A stretch of 64,000 nucleotides of DNA from Arcuatula senhousia (lineage: Eukaryota > Mollusca > Bivalvia > Mytilida > Mytilidae), in assembly GCA_963971305.1 (NCBI GenBank), contig OZ020311.1:5952001-6016000 (forward strand), read 5' to 3'. Shown here one piece after another: positions 24,809 through 39,338 of this stretch. Every line of letters begins with the position of its first letter. Position 1 is the stretch's first letter. Below the pieces are notes generated by a model. It was not told where the DNA came from and searched no databases. It saw only the letters and a list, made by a program, of their open reading frames with translations. A program made the position numbers and the translations under genes.

Positions 24809-27582
24809 AAAACATGGACACCAATAATATAGTTCCTATTTTTCTCTTTTTTTCTCCGCACCCCATATTTGAAAAAGTACAATTTTTGACATTGATTTTT
24901 AAAGATATATAATTATTTTACTTGAAAAAAAAAATTGGTAGCATTTGAGAAAAGGGAAAATGTAGGGATATGCTGTTTACTATGGGTGGTGCGGCTAAGG
25001 ATAAACAGTGAAATGAAAGTGGAAAACATGCGACTTTCACTTTGAGGTTAGTTATCTTGAAAAACTTCGTGGCCTCATACGGTTTTTTTGGCATGAAATG
25101 ATTTTTTCATCTTTCCTAAAGTACAGCATATGCTTGAAACTTTGATTGAATCATTTTTAGAATTTTTAGAATTTTTTATTCCAACCCTGTTTAACATTAT
25201 TGTCAATGGAAAATCTTTTACAAGACTGAGACCTGAAATCCATATCTTCTTTTATAAAAGCAATGGTAAAGGGGTGACGTTATAAAACCTGGTGCTACCC
25301 ACAATTTAGTTTGCCACGTGTGTGGTTAAGACCACAGTTGACGAGGGTATGGTGTTATAAAATATTTTCTTTTTCTTATGATCTGTTCCAAGTCACTCTA
25401 TTCAATTCTCCAATGTGTCTTTGCCACGTTTTGTCGATTTTTTTTTCTTGGACATTTGAGATTGATCATCTTAATTCGGTATGTTTTTATTTCTAATTAT
25501 TTCCAGAATTTATTATGCCATGATATCAAGAGAACGCTAACTAAAATGGCAACAACTTCTATAAAAGGTCAACTTTAATGCATTGTACAGATAGCTTTTA
25601 TGAACTAAACAAGCAACAATCTTTCTGTAAAGGTTTCATTTTATTGGACAAAAATATTACTTTAAAAAAATGCACCAATAGAAGTGGTTTTCTGCAAGCT
25701 TACAATCAATGGAAACTTCCGTGTAGAGGGAAATACACAAGACAGTTTTTCTTTGCATTTATTAGTTTTATCCATAATTATGAGAAAACCCCGGGAGAAA
25801 ACCCCTCCCTTTCACTTGCAAACAAATAGGTTCTCCATCTCACATGTCCCCTGGATCTTGAGATAAAAGACAGGTCAGATTCTGAGATAAAGGAAAGTAC
25901 GGGTTCTAGAAGGTCAATCTGATCCATATTTAGATCTACATCTCGAAATACACACTCTAGGAAGACTTTTAACAAAACTCACGACAAACTTTCCATTCTT
26001 GTGTCACAGCTCCAGTTTATGGAAATTACAAATCACAACCGATTTGTCTTACCAGAACTTGTGCATGTTGTGCTATATGTATTGATTTCTTTCGTAGAAC
26101 GTCGACTTGGACACGCAAATTGTTAACACAGGGTAACAAATATGGGATGTCTATCTCTCATATCAGTTTAGATGTTAGTTTGTCATCGAGTTTTGTTCTC
26201 CTTTGCCGGATTTGACACACTGAGTTGGTTGTTTACAACGCGACGGGTTACCCTTCCGAAGTACTCGAGTTCACTTTGTTGATTGGTTTTCAGTTGTGTT
26301 TTTTGTTGTTTTATGTTATCTGTTTTTTTCGAACTGTTCTCAATCATGTTAACTGGTTTTGTCTTTGCTCTTTTGGACTTTTGACATTCGAATACCTCAT
26401 TGGTACCTTCTGCTTGTTTCGAGCTTGTCACTTTCTGTAGTTTGGTGTAATTGTTCTTCACGGAAAAACCAATTTTCTACTTTTATAGGACCATACCTCC
26501 TAAAACAGGAGCGGTTATAGAAATTTTCGAAATGGGGTTCCAAGTTGAATGTAGTTCACCGAGGAAAAAAGGGGGTACAGACCAACTTTTTGAAAATCTA
26601 CATAAAAACAACCAAAATTTTCGGAGAAAGGGAGGGTCCCAATTCTTTATAGATCCATTGATCCCAGGCTCCACAACTGCAGATAACTTTGATGAAAAGA
26701 GAAATAAGCAATATGTTTTACCTGAATAATGTTCCTTCCACTTAATCATATGTGTTTATTATTTCATTGATTGTACGGCCCAGTTTTGGGCACCAAGAAT
26801 CTATATACTACTACAATAACGAAGCGTTTTTTGTTAGCCGGGTTGCAGCCTAAACAACAAATGCTACGACTAAGCTTCATATATCAAAATTAGGGGATGG
26901 TTGTGTCCTTTGAAAATTTCATTAGCACATATGCAATTATGTCTGCAGTTTGCTAATTATTCTAATTAATTGATTCGGAAACGGTATAGCCGTCATCGTT
27001 CCGGAATTACACGCTGGTGGTCATACTAAAAAACGATAGGAAGCGTCCGAGCGGGTATTTGGCGCCCGAGACTAAAAAAATATTCTTATTTGAAAATGTC
27101 ACAGAATTATTTAATCAATCGATATATCAACCTAAAAAATACTAAAAAAAAACTAGAAGTACCTGTACGTGTAGAGGAAAAATGAATAAAAAATCTCATC
27201 GCCATGGTATTGAAAACTCTTCCATTAATTATGCTTAATATCTAAAATCTTTTAAATAATAGATTATCTTGGTAAGTTTACTACATGTATAAAATGAATG
27301 CCAAAAATGTTTTTCGTTAAAAATTGTAACTTGATAAAAAATGAAAACAATTTAAAATTTATCATATTGTAGTTAGCCTCAACGATGTCAATAAATTGAC
27401 AAAATTGTGTAGCGATTGATTGAAACTTACCTGCCAGTGGACATTTTTTAATTTACAGGTTGGGTAACACACAATAAAAGATTATAATAGAAAATAATGA
27501 GATGTGGAATAAGTGTACGCGACACAACTCACATAACAAGCGGTAATTTAGAAAAACCACAATGAAAAACTGCCAGTTACCA
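24809..27582. repeat. array unit 6 (2,774 bp)
   Basis: Short reference-type unit. Confidence 0.95.
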
Positions 27583-30356
27583 AAAACATGGACACCAATA
27601 ATATAGTTCCTATTTTTCTCTTTTTTTCTCCGCACCCCATATTTGAAAAAGTACAATTTTTGACATTGATTTTTAAAGATATATAATTATTTTACTTGAA
27701 AAAAAAAATTGGTAGCATTTGAGAAAAGGGAAAATGTAGGGATATGCTGTTTACTATGGGTGGTGCGGCTAAGGATAAACAGTGAAATGAAAGTGGAAAA
27801 CATGCGACTTTCACTTTGAGGTTAGTTATCTTGAAAAACTTCGTGGCCTCATACGGTTTTTTTGGCATGAAATGATTTTTTCATCTTTCCTAAAGTACAG
27901 CATATGCTTGAAACTTTGATTGAATCATTTTTAGAATTTTTAGAATTTTTTATTCCAACCCTGTTTAACATTATTGTCAATGGAAAATCTTTTACAAGAC
28001 TGAGACCTGAAATCCATATCTTCTTTTATAAAAGCAATGGTAAAGGGGTGACGTTATAAAACCTGGTGCTACCCACAATTTAGTTTGCCACGTGTGTGGT
28101 TAAGACCACAGTTGACGAGGGTATGGTGTTATAAAATATTTTCTTTTTCTTATGATCTGTTCCAAGTCACTCTATTCAATTCTCCAATGTGTCTTTGCCA
28201 CGTTTTGTCGATTTTTTTTTCTTGGACATTTGAGATTGATCATCTTAATTCGGTATGTTTTTATTTCTAATTATTTCCAGAATTTATTATGCCATGATAT
28301 CAAGAGAACGCTAACTAAAATGGCAACAACTTCTATAAAAGGTCAACTTTAATGCATTGTACAGATAGCTTTTATGAACTAAACAAGCAACAATCTTTCT
28401 GTAAAGGTTTCATTTTATTGGACAAAAATATTACTTTAAAAAAATGCACCAATAGAAGTGGTTTTCTGCAAGCTTACAATCAATGGAAACTTCCGTGTAG
28501 AGGGAAATACACAAGACAGTTTTTCTTTGCATTTATTAGTTTTATCCATAATTATGAGAAAACCCCGGGAGAAAACCCCTCCCTTTCACTTGCAAACAAA
28601 TAGGTTCTCCATCTCACATGTCCCCTGGATCTTGAGATAAAAGACAGGTCAGATTCTGAGATAAAGGAAAGTACGGGTTCTAGAAGGTCAATCTGATCCA
28701 TATTTAGATCTACATCTCGAAATACACACTCTAGGAAGACTTTTAACAAAACTCACGACAAACTTTCCATTCTTGTGTCACAGCTCCAGTTTATGGAAAT
28801 TACAAATCACAACCGATTTGTCTTACCAGAACTTGTGCATGTTGTGCCATATGTATTGATTTCTTTCGTAGAACGTCGACTTGGACACGCAAATTGTTAA
28901 CACAGGGTAACAAATATGGGATGTCTATCTCTCATATCAGTTTAGATGTTAGTTTGTCATCGAGTTTTGTTCTCCTTTGCCGGATTTGACACACTGAGTT
29001 GGTTGTTTACAACGCGACGGGTTACCCTTCCGAAGTACTCGAGTTCACTTTGTTGATTGGTTTTCAGTTGTGTTTTTTGTTGTTTTATGTTATCTGTTTT
29101 TTTCGAACTGTTCTCAATCATGTTAACTGGTTTTGTCTTTGCTCTTTTGGACTTTTGACATTCGAATACCTCATTGGTACCTTCTGCTTGTTTCGAGCTT
29201 GTCACTTTCTGTAGTTTGGTGTAATTGTTCTTCACGGAAAAACCAATTTTCTACTTTTATAGGACCATACCTCCTAAAACAGGAGCGGTTATAGAAATTT
29301 TCGAAATGGGGTTCCAAGTTGAATGTAGTTCACCGAGGAAAAAAGGGGGTACAGACCAACTTTTTGAAAATCTACATAAAAACAACCAAAATTTTCGGAG
29401 AAAGGGAGGGTCCCAATTCTTTATAGATCCATTGATCCCAGGCTCCACAACTGCAGATAACTTTGATGAAAAGAGAAATAAGCAATATGTTTTACCTGAA
29501 TAATGTTCCTTCCACTTAATCATATGTGTTTATTATTTCATTGATTGTACGGCCCAGTTTTGGGCACCAAGAATCTATATACTACTACAATAACGAAGCG
29601 TTTTTTGTTAGCCGGGTTGCAGCCTAAACAACAAATGCTACGACTAAGCTTCATATATCAAAATTAGGGGATGGTTGTGTCCTTTGAAAATTTCATTAGC
29701 ACATATGCAATTATGTCTGCAGTTTGCTAATTATTCTAATTAATTGATTCGGAAACGGTATAGCCGTCATCGTTCCGGAATTACACGCTGGTGGTCATAC
29801 TAAAAAACGATAGGAAGCGTCCGAGCGGGTATTTGGCGCCCGAGACTAAAAAAATATTCTTATTTGAAAATGTCACAGAATTATTTAATCAATCGATATA
29901 TCAACCTAAAAAATACTAAAAAAAAACTAGAAGTACCTGTACGTGTAGAGGAAAAATGAATAAAAAATCTCATCGCCATGGTATTGAAAACTCTTCCATT
30001 AATTATGCTTAATATCTAAAATCTTTTAAATAATAGATTATCTTGGTAAGTTTACTACATGTATAAAATGAATGCCAAAAATGTTTTTCGTTAAAAATTG
30101 TAACTTGATAAAAAATGAAAACAATTTAAAATTTATCATATTGTAGTTAGCCTCAACGATGTCAATAAATTGACAAAATTGTGTAGCGATTGATTGAAAC
30201 TTACCTGCCAGTGGACATTTTTTAATTTACAGGTTGGGTAACACACAATAAAAGATTATAATAGAAAATAATGAGATGTGGAATAAGTGTACGCGACACA
30301 ACTCACATAACAAGCGGTAATTTAGAAAAACCACAATGAAAAACTGCCAGTTACCA
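27583..30356. repeat. array unit 7 (2,774 bp)
   Basis: Short form with a private T-to-C change at 28848 (TGTGCCATATG against TGTGCTATATG elsewhere). Confidence 0.95.
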
Positions 30357-33130
30357 AAAACATGGACACCAATAATATAGTTCCTATTTTTCTCTTTTTT
30401 TCTCCGCACCCCATATTTGAAAAAGTACAATTTTTGACATTGATTTTTAAAGATATATAATTATTTTACTTGAAAAAAAAAATTGGTAGCATTTGAGAAA
30501 AGGGAAAATGTAGGGATATGCTGTTTACTATGGGTGGTGCGGCTAAGGATAAACAGTGAAATGAAAGTGGAAAACATGCGACTTTCACTTTGAGGTTAGT
30601 TATCTTGAAAAACTTCGTGGCCTCATACGGTTTTTTTGGCATGAAATGATTTTTTCATCTTTCCTAAAGTACAGCATATGCTTGAAACTTTGATTGAATC
30701 ATTTTTAGAATTTTTAGAATTTTTTATTCCAACCCTGTTTAACATTATTGTCAATGGAAAATCTTTTACAAGACTGAGACCTGAAATCCATATCTTCTTT
30801 TATAAAAGCAATGGTAAAGGGGTGACGTTATAAAACCTGGTGCTACCCACAATTTAGTTTGCCACGTGTGTGGTTAAGACCACAGTTGACGAGGGTATGG
30901 TGTTATAAAATATTTTCTTTTTCTTATGATCTGTTCCAAGTCACTCTATTCAATTCTCCAATGTGTCTTTGCCACGTTTTGTCGATTTTTTTTTCTTGGA
31001 CATTTGAGATTGATCATCTTAATTCGGTATGTTTTTATTTCTAATTATTTCCAGAATTTATTATGCCATGATATCAAGAGAACGCTAACTAAAATGGCAA
31101 CAACTTCTATAAAAGGTCAACTTTAATGCATTGTACAGATAGCTTTTATGAACTAAACAAGCAACAATCTTTCTGTAAAGGTTTCATTTTATTGGACAAA
31201 AATATTACTTTAAAAAAATGCACCAATAGAAGTGGTTTTCTGCAAGCTTACAATCAATGGAAACTTCCGTGTAGAGGGAAATACACAAGACAGTTTTTCT
31301 TTGCATTTATTAGTTTTATCCATAATTATGAGAAAACCCCGGGAGAAAACCCCTCCCTTTCACTTGCAAACAAATAGGTTCTCCATCTCACATGTCCCCT
31401 GGATCTTGAGATAAAAGACAGGTCAGATTCTGAGATAAAGGAAAGTACGGGTTCTAGAAGGTCAATCTGATCCATATTTAGATCTACATCTCGAAATACA
31501 CACTCTAGGAAGACTTTTAACAAAACTCACGACAAACTTTCCATTCTTGTGTCACAGCTCCAGTTTATGGAAATTACAAATCACAACCGATTTGTCTTAC
31601 CAGAACTTGTGCATGTTGTGCTATATGTATTGATTTCTTTCGTAGAACGTCGACTTGGACACGCAAATTGTTAACACAGGGTAACAAATATGGGATGTCT
31701 ATCTCTCATATCAGTTTAGATGTTAGTTTGTCATCGAGTTTTGTTCTCCTTTGCCGGATTTGACACACTGAGTTGGTTGTTTACAACGCGACGGGTTACC
31801 CTTCCGAAGTACTCGAGTTCACTTTGTTGATTGGTTTTCAGTTGTGTTTTTTGTTGTTTTATGTTATCTGTTTTTTTCGAACTGTTCTCAATCATGTTAA
31901 CTGGTTTTGTCTTTGCTCTTTTGGACTTTTGACATTCGAATACCTCATTGGTACCTTCTGCTTGTTTCGAGCTTGTCACTTTCTGTAGTTTGGTGTAATT
32001 GTTCTTCACGGAAAAACCAATTTTCTACTTTTATAGGACCATACCTCCTAAAACAGGAGCGGTTATAGAAATTTTCGAAATGGGGTTCCAAGTTGAATGT
32101 AGTTCACCGAGGAAAAAAGGGGGTACAGACCAACTTTTTGAAAATCTACATAAAAACAACCAAAATTTTCGGAGAAAGGGAGGGTCCCAATTCTTTATAG
32201 ATCCATTGATCCCAGGCTCCACAACTGCAGATAACTTTGATGAAAAGAGAAATAAGCAATATGTTTTACCTGAATAATGTTCCTTCCACTTAATCATATG
32301 TGTTTATTATTTCATTGATTGTACGGCCCAGTTTTGGGCACCAAGAATCTATATACTACTACAATAACGAAGCGTTTTTTGTTAGCCGGGTTGCAGCCTA
32401 AACAACAAATGCTACGACTAAGCTTCATATATCAAAATTAGGGGATGGTTGTGTCCTTTGAAAATTTCATTAGCACATATGCAATTATGTCTGCAGTTTG
32501 CTAATTATTCTAATTAATTGATTCGGAAACGGTATAGCCGTCATCGTTCCGGAATTACACGCTGGTGGTCATACTAAAAAACGATAGGAAGCGTCCGAGC
32601 GGGTATTTGGCGCCCGAGACTAAAAAAATATTCTTATTTGAAAATGTCACAGAATTATTTAATCAATCGATATATCAACCTAAAAAATACTAAAAAAAAA
32701 CTAGAAGTACCTGTACGTGTAGAGGAAAAATGAATAAAAAATCTCATCGCCATGGTATTGAAAACTCTTCCATTAATTATGCTTAATATCTAAAATCTTT
32801 TAAATAATAGATTATCTTGGTAAGTTTACTACATGTATAAAATGAATGCCAAAAATGTTTTTCGTTAAAAATTGTAACTTGATAAAAAATGAAAACAATT
32901 TAAAATTTATCATATTGTAGTTAGCCTCAACGATGTCAATAAATTGACAAAATTGTGTAGCGATTGATTGAAACTTACCTGCCAGTGGACATTTTTTAAT
33001 TTACAGGTTGGGTAACACACAATAAAAGATTATAATAGAAAATAATGAGATGTGGAATAAGTGTACGCGACACAACTCACATAACAAGCGGTAATTTAGA
33101 AAAACCACAATGAAAAACTGCCAGTTACCA
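30357..33130. repeat. array unit 8 (2,774 bp)
   Basis: Short reference-type unit. Confidence 0.95.
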
Positions 33131-36100
33131 AAAACATGGACACCAATAATATAGTTCCTATTTTTCTCTTTTTTTCTCCGCACCCCATATTTGAAAAAGT
33201 ACAATTTTTGACATTGATTTTTAAAGATATATAATTATTTTACTTGAAAAAAAAAATTGGTAGCATTTGAGAAAAGGGAAAATGTAGGGATATGCTGTTT
33301 ACTATGGGTGGTGCGGCTAAGGATAAACAGTGAAATGAAAGTGGAAAACATGCGACTTTCACTTTGAGGTTAGTTATCTTGAAAAACTTCGTGGCCTCAT
33401 ACGGTTTTTTTGGCATGAAATGATTTTTTCATCTTTCCTAAAGTACAGCATATGCTTGAAACTTTGATTGAATCATTTTTAGAATTTTTAGAATTTTTTA
33501 TTCCAACCCTGTTTAACATTATTGTCAATGGAAAATCTTTTACAAGACTGAGACCTGAAATCCATATCTTCTTTTATAAAAGCAATGGTAAAGGGGTGAC
33601 GTTATAAAACCTGGTGCTACCCACAATTTAGTTTGCCACGTGTGTGGTTAAGACCACAGTTGACGAGGGTATGGTGTTATAAAATATTTTCTTTTTCTTA
33701 TGATCTGTTCCAAGTCACTCTATTCAATTCTCCAATGTGTCTTTGCCACGTTTTGTCGATTTTTTTTTCTTGGACATTTGAGATTGATCATCTTAATTCG
33801 GTATGTTTTTATTTCTAATTATTTCCAGAATTTATTATGCCATGATATCAAGAGAACGCTAACTAAAATGGCAACAACTTCTATAAAAGGTCAACTTTAA
33901 TGCATTGTACAGATAGCTTTTATGAACTAAACAAGCAACAATCTTTCTGTAAAGGTTTCATTTTATTGGACAAAAATATTACTTTAAAAAAATGCACCAA
34001 TAGAAGTGGTTTTCTGCAAGCTTACAATCAATGGAAACTTCCGTGTAGAGGGAAATACACAAGACAGTTTTTCTTTGCATTTATTAGTTTTATCCATAAT
34101 TATGAGAAAACCCCGGGAGAAAACCCCTCCCTTTCACTTGCAAACAAATAGGTTCTCCATCTCACATGTCCCCTGGATCTTGAGATAAAAGACAGGTCAG
34201 ATTCTGAGATAAAGGAAAGTACGGGTTCTAGAAGGTCAATCTGATCCATATTTAGATCTACATCTCGAAATACACACTCTAGGAAGACTTTTAACAAAAC
34301 TCACGACAAACTTTCCATTCTTGTGTCACAGCTCCAGTTTATGGAAATTACAAATCACAACCGATTTGTCTTACCAGAACTTGTGCATGTTGTGCTATAT
34401 GTATTGATTTCTTTCGTAGAACGTCGACTTGGACACGCAAATTGTTAACACAGGGTAACAAATATGGGATGTCTATCTCTCATATCAGTTTAGATGTTAG
34501 TTTGTCATCGAGTTTTGTTCTCCTTTGCCGGATTTGACACACTGAGTTGGTTGTTTACAACGCGACGGGTTACCCTTCCGAAGTACTCGAGTTCACTTTG
34601 TTGATTGGTTTTCAGTTGTGTTTTTTGTTGTTTTATGTTATCTGTTTTTTTCGAACTGTTCTCAATCATGTTAACTGGTTTTGTCTTTGCTCTTTTGGAC
34701 TTTTGACATTCGAATACCTCATTGGTACCTTCTGCTTGTTTCGAGCTTGTCACTTTCTGTAGTTTGGTGTAATTGTTCTTCACGGAAAAACCAATTTGCA
34801 AACAAATAGGTTCTCCATCTCACATGTCCCCTGGATCTTGAGATAAAAGACAGGTCAGATTCTGAGATAAAGGAAAGTACGGGTTCTAGAAGGTCAATCT
34901 GATCCATATTTAGATCTACATCTCGAAATACACACTCTAGGAAGACTTTTAACAAAACTCACGACAAACTTTCCATTCTTGTGTCACAGCTCCAGTTTAT
35001 GGAAATTACAAATCACAACCGATTTGTCTTACCAGAACTTGTGCATGTTGTGCTATATGTATTGATTTCTTTCGTAGAACGTCGACTTGGACACGCAAAT
35101 TGTTAACACAGGGTAACAAATATGGGATGTCTATCTCTCATATCAGTTTAGATGTTAGTTTGTCATCGAGTTTTGTTCTCCTTTGCCGGATTTGACACAC
35201 TGAGTTGGTTGTTTACAACGCGACGGGTTACCCTTCCGAAGTACTCGAGTTCACTTTGTTGATTGGTTTTCAGTTGTGTTTTTTGTTGTTTTATGTTATC
35301 TGTTTTTTTCGAACTGTTCTCAATCATGTTAACTGGTTTTGTCTTTGCTCTTTTGGACTTTTGACATTCGAATACCTCATTGGTACCTTCTGCTTGTTTC
35401 GAGCTTGTCACTTTCTGTAGTTTGGTGTAATTGTTCTTCACGGAAAAACCAATTTTCTACTTTTATAGGACCATACCTCCTAAAACAGGAGCGGTTATAG
35501 AAATTTTCGAAATGGGGTTCCAAGTTGAATGTAGTTCACCGAGGAAAAAAGGGGGTACAGACCAACTTTTTGAAAATCTACATAAAAACAACCAAAATTT
35601 TCGGAGAAAGGGAGGGTCCCAATTCTTTATAGATCCATTGATCCCAGGCTCCACAACTGCAGATAACTTTGATGAAAAGAGAAATAAGCAATATGTTTTA
35701 CCTGAATAATGTTCCTTCCACTTAATCATATGTGTTTATTATTTCATTGATTGTACGGCCCAGTTTTGGGCACCAAGAATCTATATACTACTACAATAAC
35801 GAAGCGTTTTTTGTTAGCCGGGTTGCAGCCTAAACAACAAATGCTACGACTAAGCTTCATATATCAAAATTAGGGGATGGTTGTGTCCTTTGAAAATTTC
35901 ATTAGCACATATGCAATTATGTCTGCAGTTTGCTAATTATTCTAATTAATTGATTCGGAAACGGTATAGCCGTCATCGTTCCGGAATTACACGCTGGTGG
36001 TCATACTAAAAAACGATAGGAAGCGTCCGAGCGGGTATTTGGCGCCCGAGACTAAAAAAATATTCTTATTTGAAAATGTCACAGAATTATTTAATCAATC

Positions 36101-36562
36101 GATATATCAACCTAAAAAATACTAAAAAAAAACTAGAAGTACCTGTACGTGTAGAGGAAAAATGAATAAAAAATCTCATCGCCATGGTATTGAAAACTCT
36201 TCCATTAATTATGCTTAATATCTAAAATCTTTTAAATAATAGATTATCTTGGTAAGTTTACTACATGTATAAAATGAATGCCAAAAATGTTTTTCGTTAA
36301 AAATTGTAACTTGATAAAAAATGAAAACAATTTAAAATTTATCATATTGTAGTTAGCCTCAACGATGTCAATAAATTGACAAAATTGTGTAGCGATTGAT
36401 TGAAACTTACCTGCCAGTGGACATTTTTTAATTTACAGGTTGGGTAACACACAATAAAAGATTATAATAGAAAATAATGAGATGTGGAATAAGTGTACGC
36501 GACACAACTCACATAACAAGCGGTAATTTAGAAAAACCACAATGAAAAACTGCCAGTTACCA
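33131..36562. repeat. array unit 9 (3,432 bp, long form)
   Basis: The third long unit, separated from the other two by four short ones. Its duplication junction is the same as in units 3 and 4. Confidence 0.95.
34138..35453. repeat. 658-bp internal tandem duplication, unit 9
   Basis: Same module and junction again, with GCAAAC at 34140 and at 34798. It is separated from the other two long units by four short units. Confidence 0.95.
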
Positions 36563-39338
36563 AAAACATGGACACCAATAATATAGTTCCTATTTTTCTC
36601 TTTTTTTCTCCGCACCCCATATTTGAAAAAGTACAATTTTTGACATTGATTTTTAAAGATATATAATTATTTTACTTGAAAAAAAAAATTGGTAGCATTT
36701 GAGAAAAGGGAAAATGTAGGGATATGCTGTTTACTATGGGTGGTGCGGCTAAGGATAAACAGTGAAATGAAAGTGGAAAACATGCGACTTTCACTTTGAG
36801 GTTAGTTATCTTGAAAAACTTCGTGGCCTCATACGGTTTTTTTTGGCATGAAATGATTTTTTCATCTTTCCTAAAGTACAGCATATGCTTGAAACTTTGA
36901 TTGAATCATTTTTAGAATTTTTAGAATTTTTTATTCCAACCCTGTTTAACATTATTGTCAATGGAAAATCTTTTACAAGACTGAGACCTGAAATCCATAT
37001 CTTCTTTTATAAAAGCAATGGTAAAGGGGTGACGTTATAAAACCTGGTGCTACCCACAATTTAGTTTGCCACGTGTGTGGTTAAGACCACAGTTGACGAG
37101 GGTATGGTGTTATAAAATATTTTCTTTTTCTTATGATCTGTTCCAAGTCACTCTATTCAATTCTCCAATGTGTCTTTGCCACGTTTTGTCGATTTTTTTT
37201 TCTTGGACATTTGAGATTGATCATCTTAATTCGGTATGTTTTTATTTCTAATTATTTCCAGAATTTATTATGCCATGATATCAAGAGAACGCTAACTAAA
37301 ATGGCAACAACTTCTATAAAAGGTCAACTTTAATGCATTGTACAGATAGCTTTTATGAACTAAACAAGCAACAATCTTTCTGTAAAGGTTTCATTTTATT
37401 GGACAAAAATATTACTTTCAAAAAATGCACCAATAGAAGTGGTTTTCTGCAAGCTTACAATCAATGGAAACTTCCGTGTAGAGGGAAATACACAAGACAG
37501 TTTTTCTTTGCATTTATTAGTTTTATCCATAATTATGAGAAAACCCCGGGAGAAAACCCCTCCCTTTCACTTGCAAACAAATAGGTTCTCCATCTCACAT
37601 GTCCCCTGGATCTTGAGATAAAAGACAGGTCAGATTCTGAGATAAAGGAAAGTACGGGTTCTAGAAGGTCAATCTGATCCATATTTAGATCTACATCTCG
37701 AAATACACACTCTAGGAAGACTTTTAACAAAACTCACGACAAACTTTCCATTCTTGTGTCACAGCTCCAGTTTATGGAAATTACAAATCACAACCGATTT
37801 GTCTTACCAGAACTTGTGCATGTTGTGCTATATGTATTGATTTCTTTCGTAGAACGTCGACTTGGACACGCAAATTGTTAACACAGGGTAACAAATATGG
37901 GATGTCTATCTCTCATATCAGTTTAGATGTTAGTTTGTCATCGAGTTTTGTTCTCCTTTGCCGGATTTGACACACTGAGTTGGTTGTTTACAACGCGACG
38001 GGTTACCCTTCCGAAGTACTCGAGTTCACTTTGTTGATTGGTTTTCAGTTGTGTTTTTTGTTGTTTTATGTTATCTGTTTTTTTCGAACTGTTCTCAATC
38101 ATGTTAACTGGTTTTGTCTTTGCTCTTTTGGACTTTTGACATTCGAATACCTCATTGGTACCTTCTGCTTGTTTCGAGCTTGTCACTTTCTGTAGTTTGG
38201 TGTAATTGTTCTTCACGGAAAAACCAATTTTCTACTTTTATAGGACCATACCTCCTAAAACAGGAGCGGTTATAGAAATTTTCGAAATGGGGTTCCAAGT
38301 TGAATGTAGTTCACCGAGGAAAAAAGGGGGTACAGACCAACTTTTTGAAAATCTACATAAAAACAACCAAAATTTTCGGAGAAAGGGAGGGTCCCAATTC
38401 TTTATAGATCCATTGATCCCAGGCTCCACAACTGCAGATAACTTTGATGAAAAGAGAAATAAGCAATATGTTTTACCTGAATAATGTTCCTTCCACTTAA
38501 TCATATGTGTTTATTATTTCATTGATTGTACGGCCCAGTTTTGGGCACCAAGAATCTATATACTACTACAATAACGAAGCGTTTTTTGTTAGCCGGGTTG
38601 CAGCCTAAACAACAAATGCTACGACTAAGCTTCATATATCAAAATTAGGGGATGGTTGTGTCCTTTGAAAATTTCATTAGCACATATGCAATTATGTCTG
38701 CAGTTTGCTAATTATTCTAATTAATTGATTCGGAAACGGTATAGCCGTCATCGTTCCGGAATTACACGCTGGTGGTCATACTAAAAAACGATAGGAAGCG
38801 TCCGAGCGGGTATTTGGCGCCCGAGACTAAAAAAATATTCTTATTTGAAAATGTCACAGAATTATTTAATCAATCGATATATCAACCTAAAAAATACTAA
38901 AAAAAAAACTAGAAGTACCTGTACGTGTAGAGGAAAAATGAATAAAAAATCTCATCGCCATGGTATTGAAAACTCTTCCATTAATTATGCTTAATATCTA
39001 AAATCTTTTAAATAATAGATTATCTTGGTAAGTTTACTACATGTATAAAATGAATGCCAAAAATGTTTTTCGTTAAAAATTGTAACTTGATAAAAAATGA
39101 AAACAATTTAAAATTTATCATATTGTAGTTAGCCTCAACGATGTCAATAAATTGACAAAATTGTGTAGCGATTGATTGAAACTTACCTGCCAGTGGACAT
39201 TTTTTAATTTACAGGTTGGGTAACACACAATAAAAGATTATAATAGAAAATAATGAGATGTGGAATAAGTGTACGCGACACAACTCACATAACAAGCGGT
39301 AATTTAGAAAAACCACAATGAAAAACTGCCAGTTACCA
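36563..39338. repeat. array unit 10 (2,776 bp)
   Basis: It has one extra T in the run near 36835, one extra A near 38889, and C in place of A at 37419. Confidence 0.95.
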
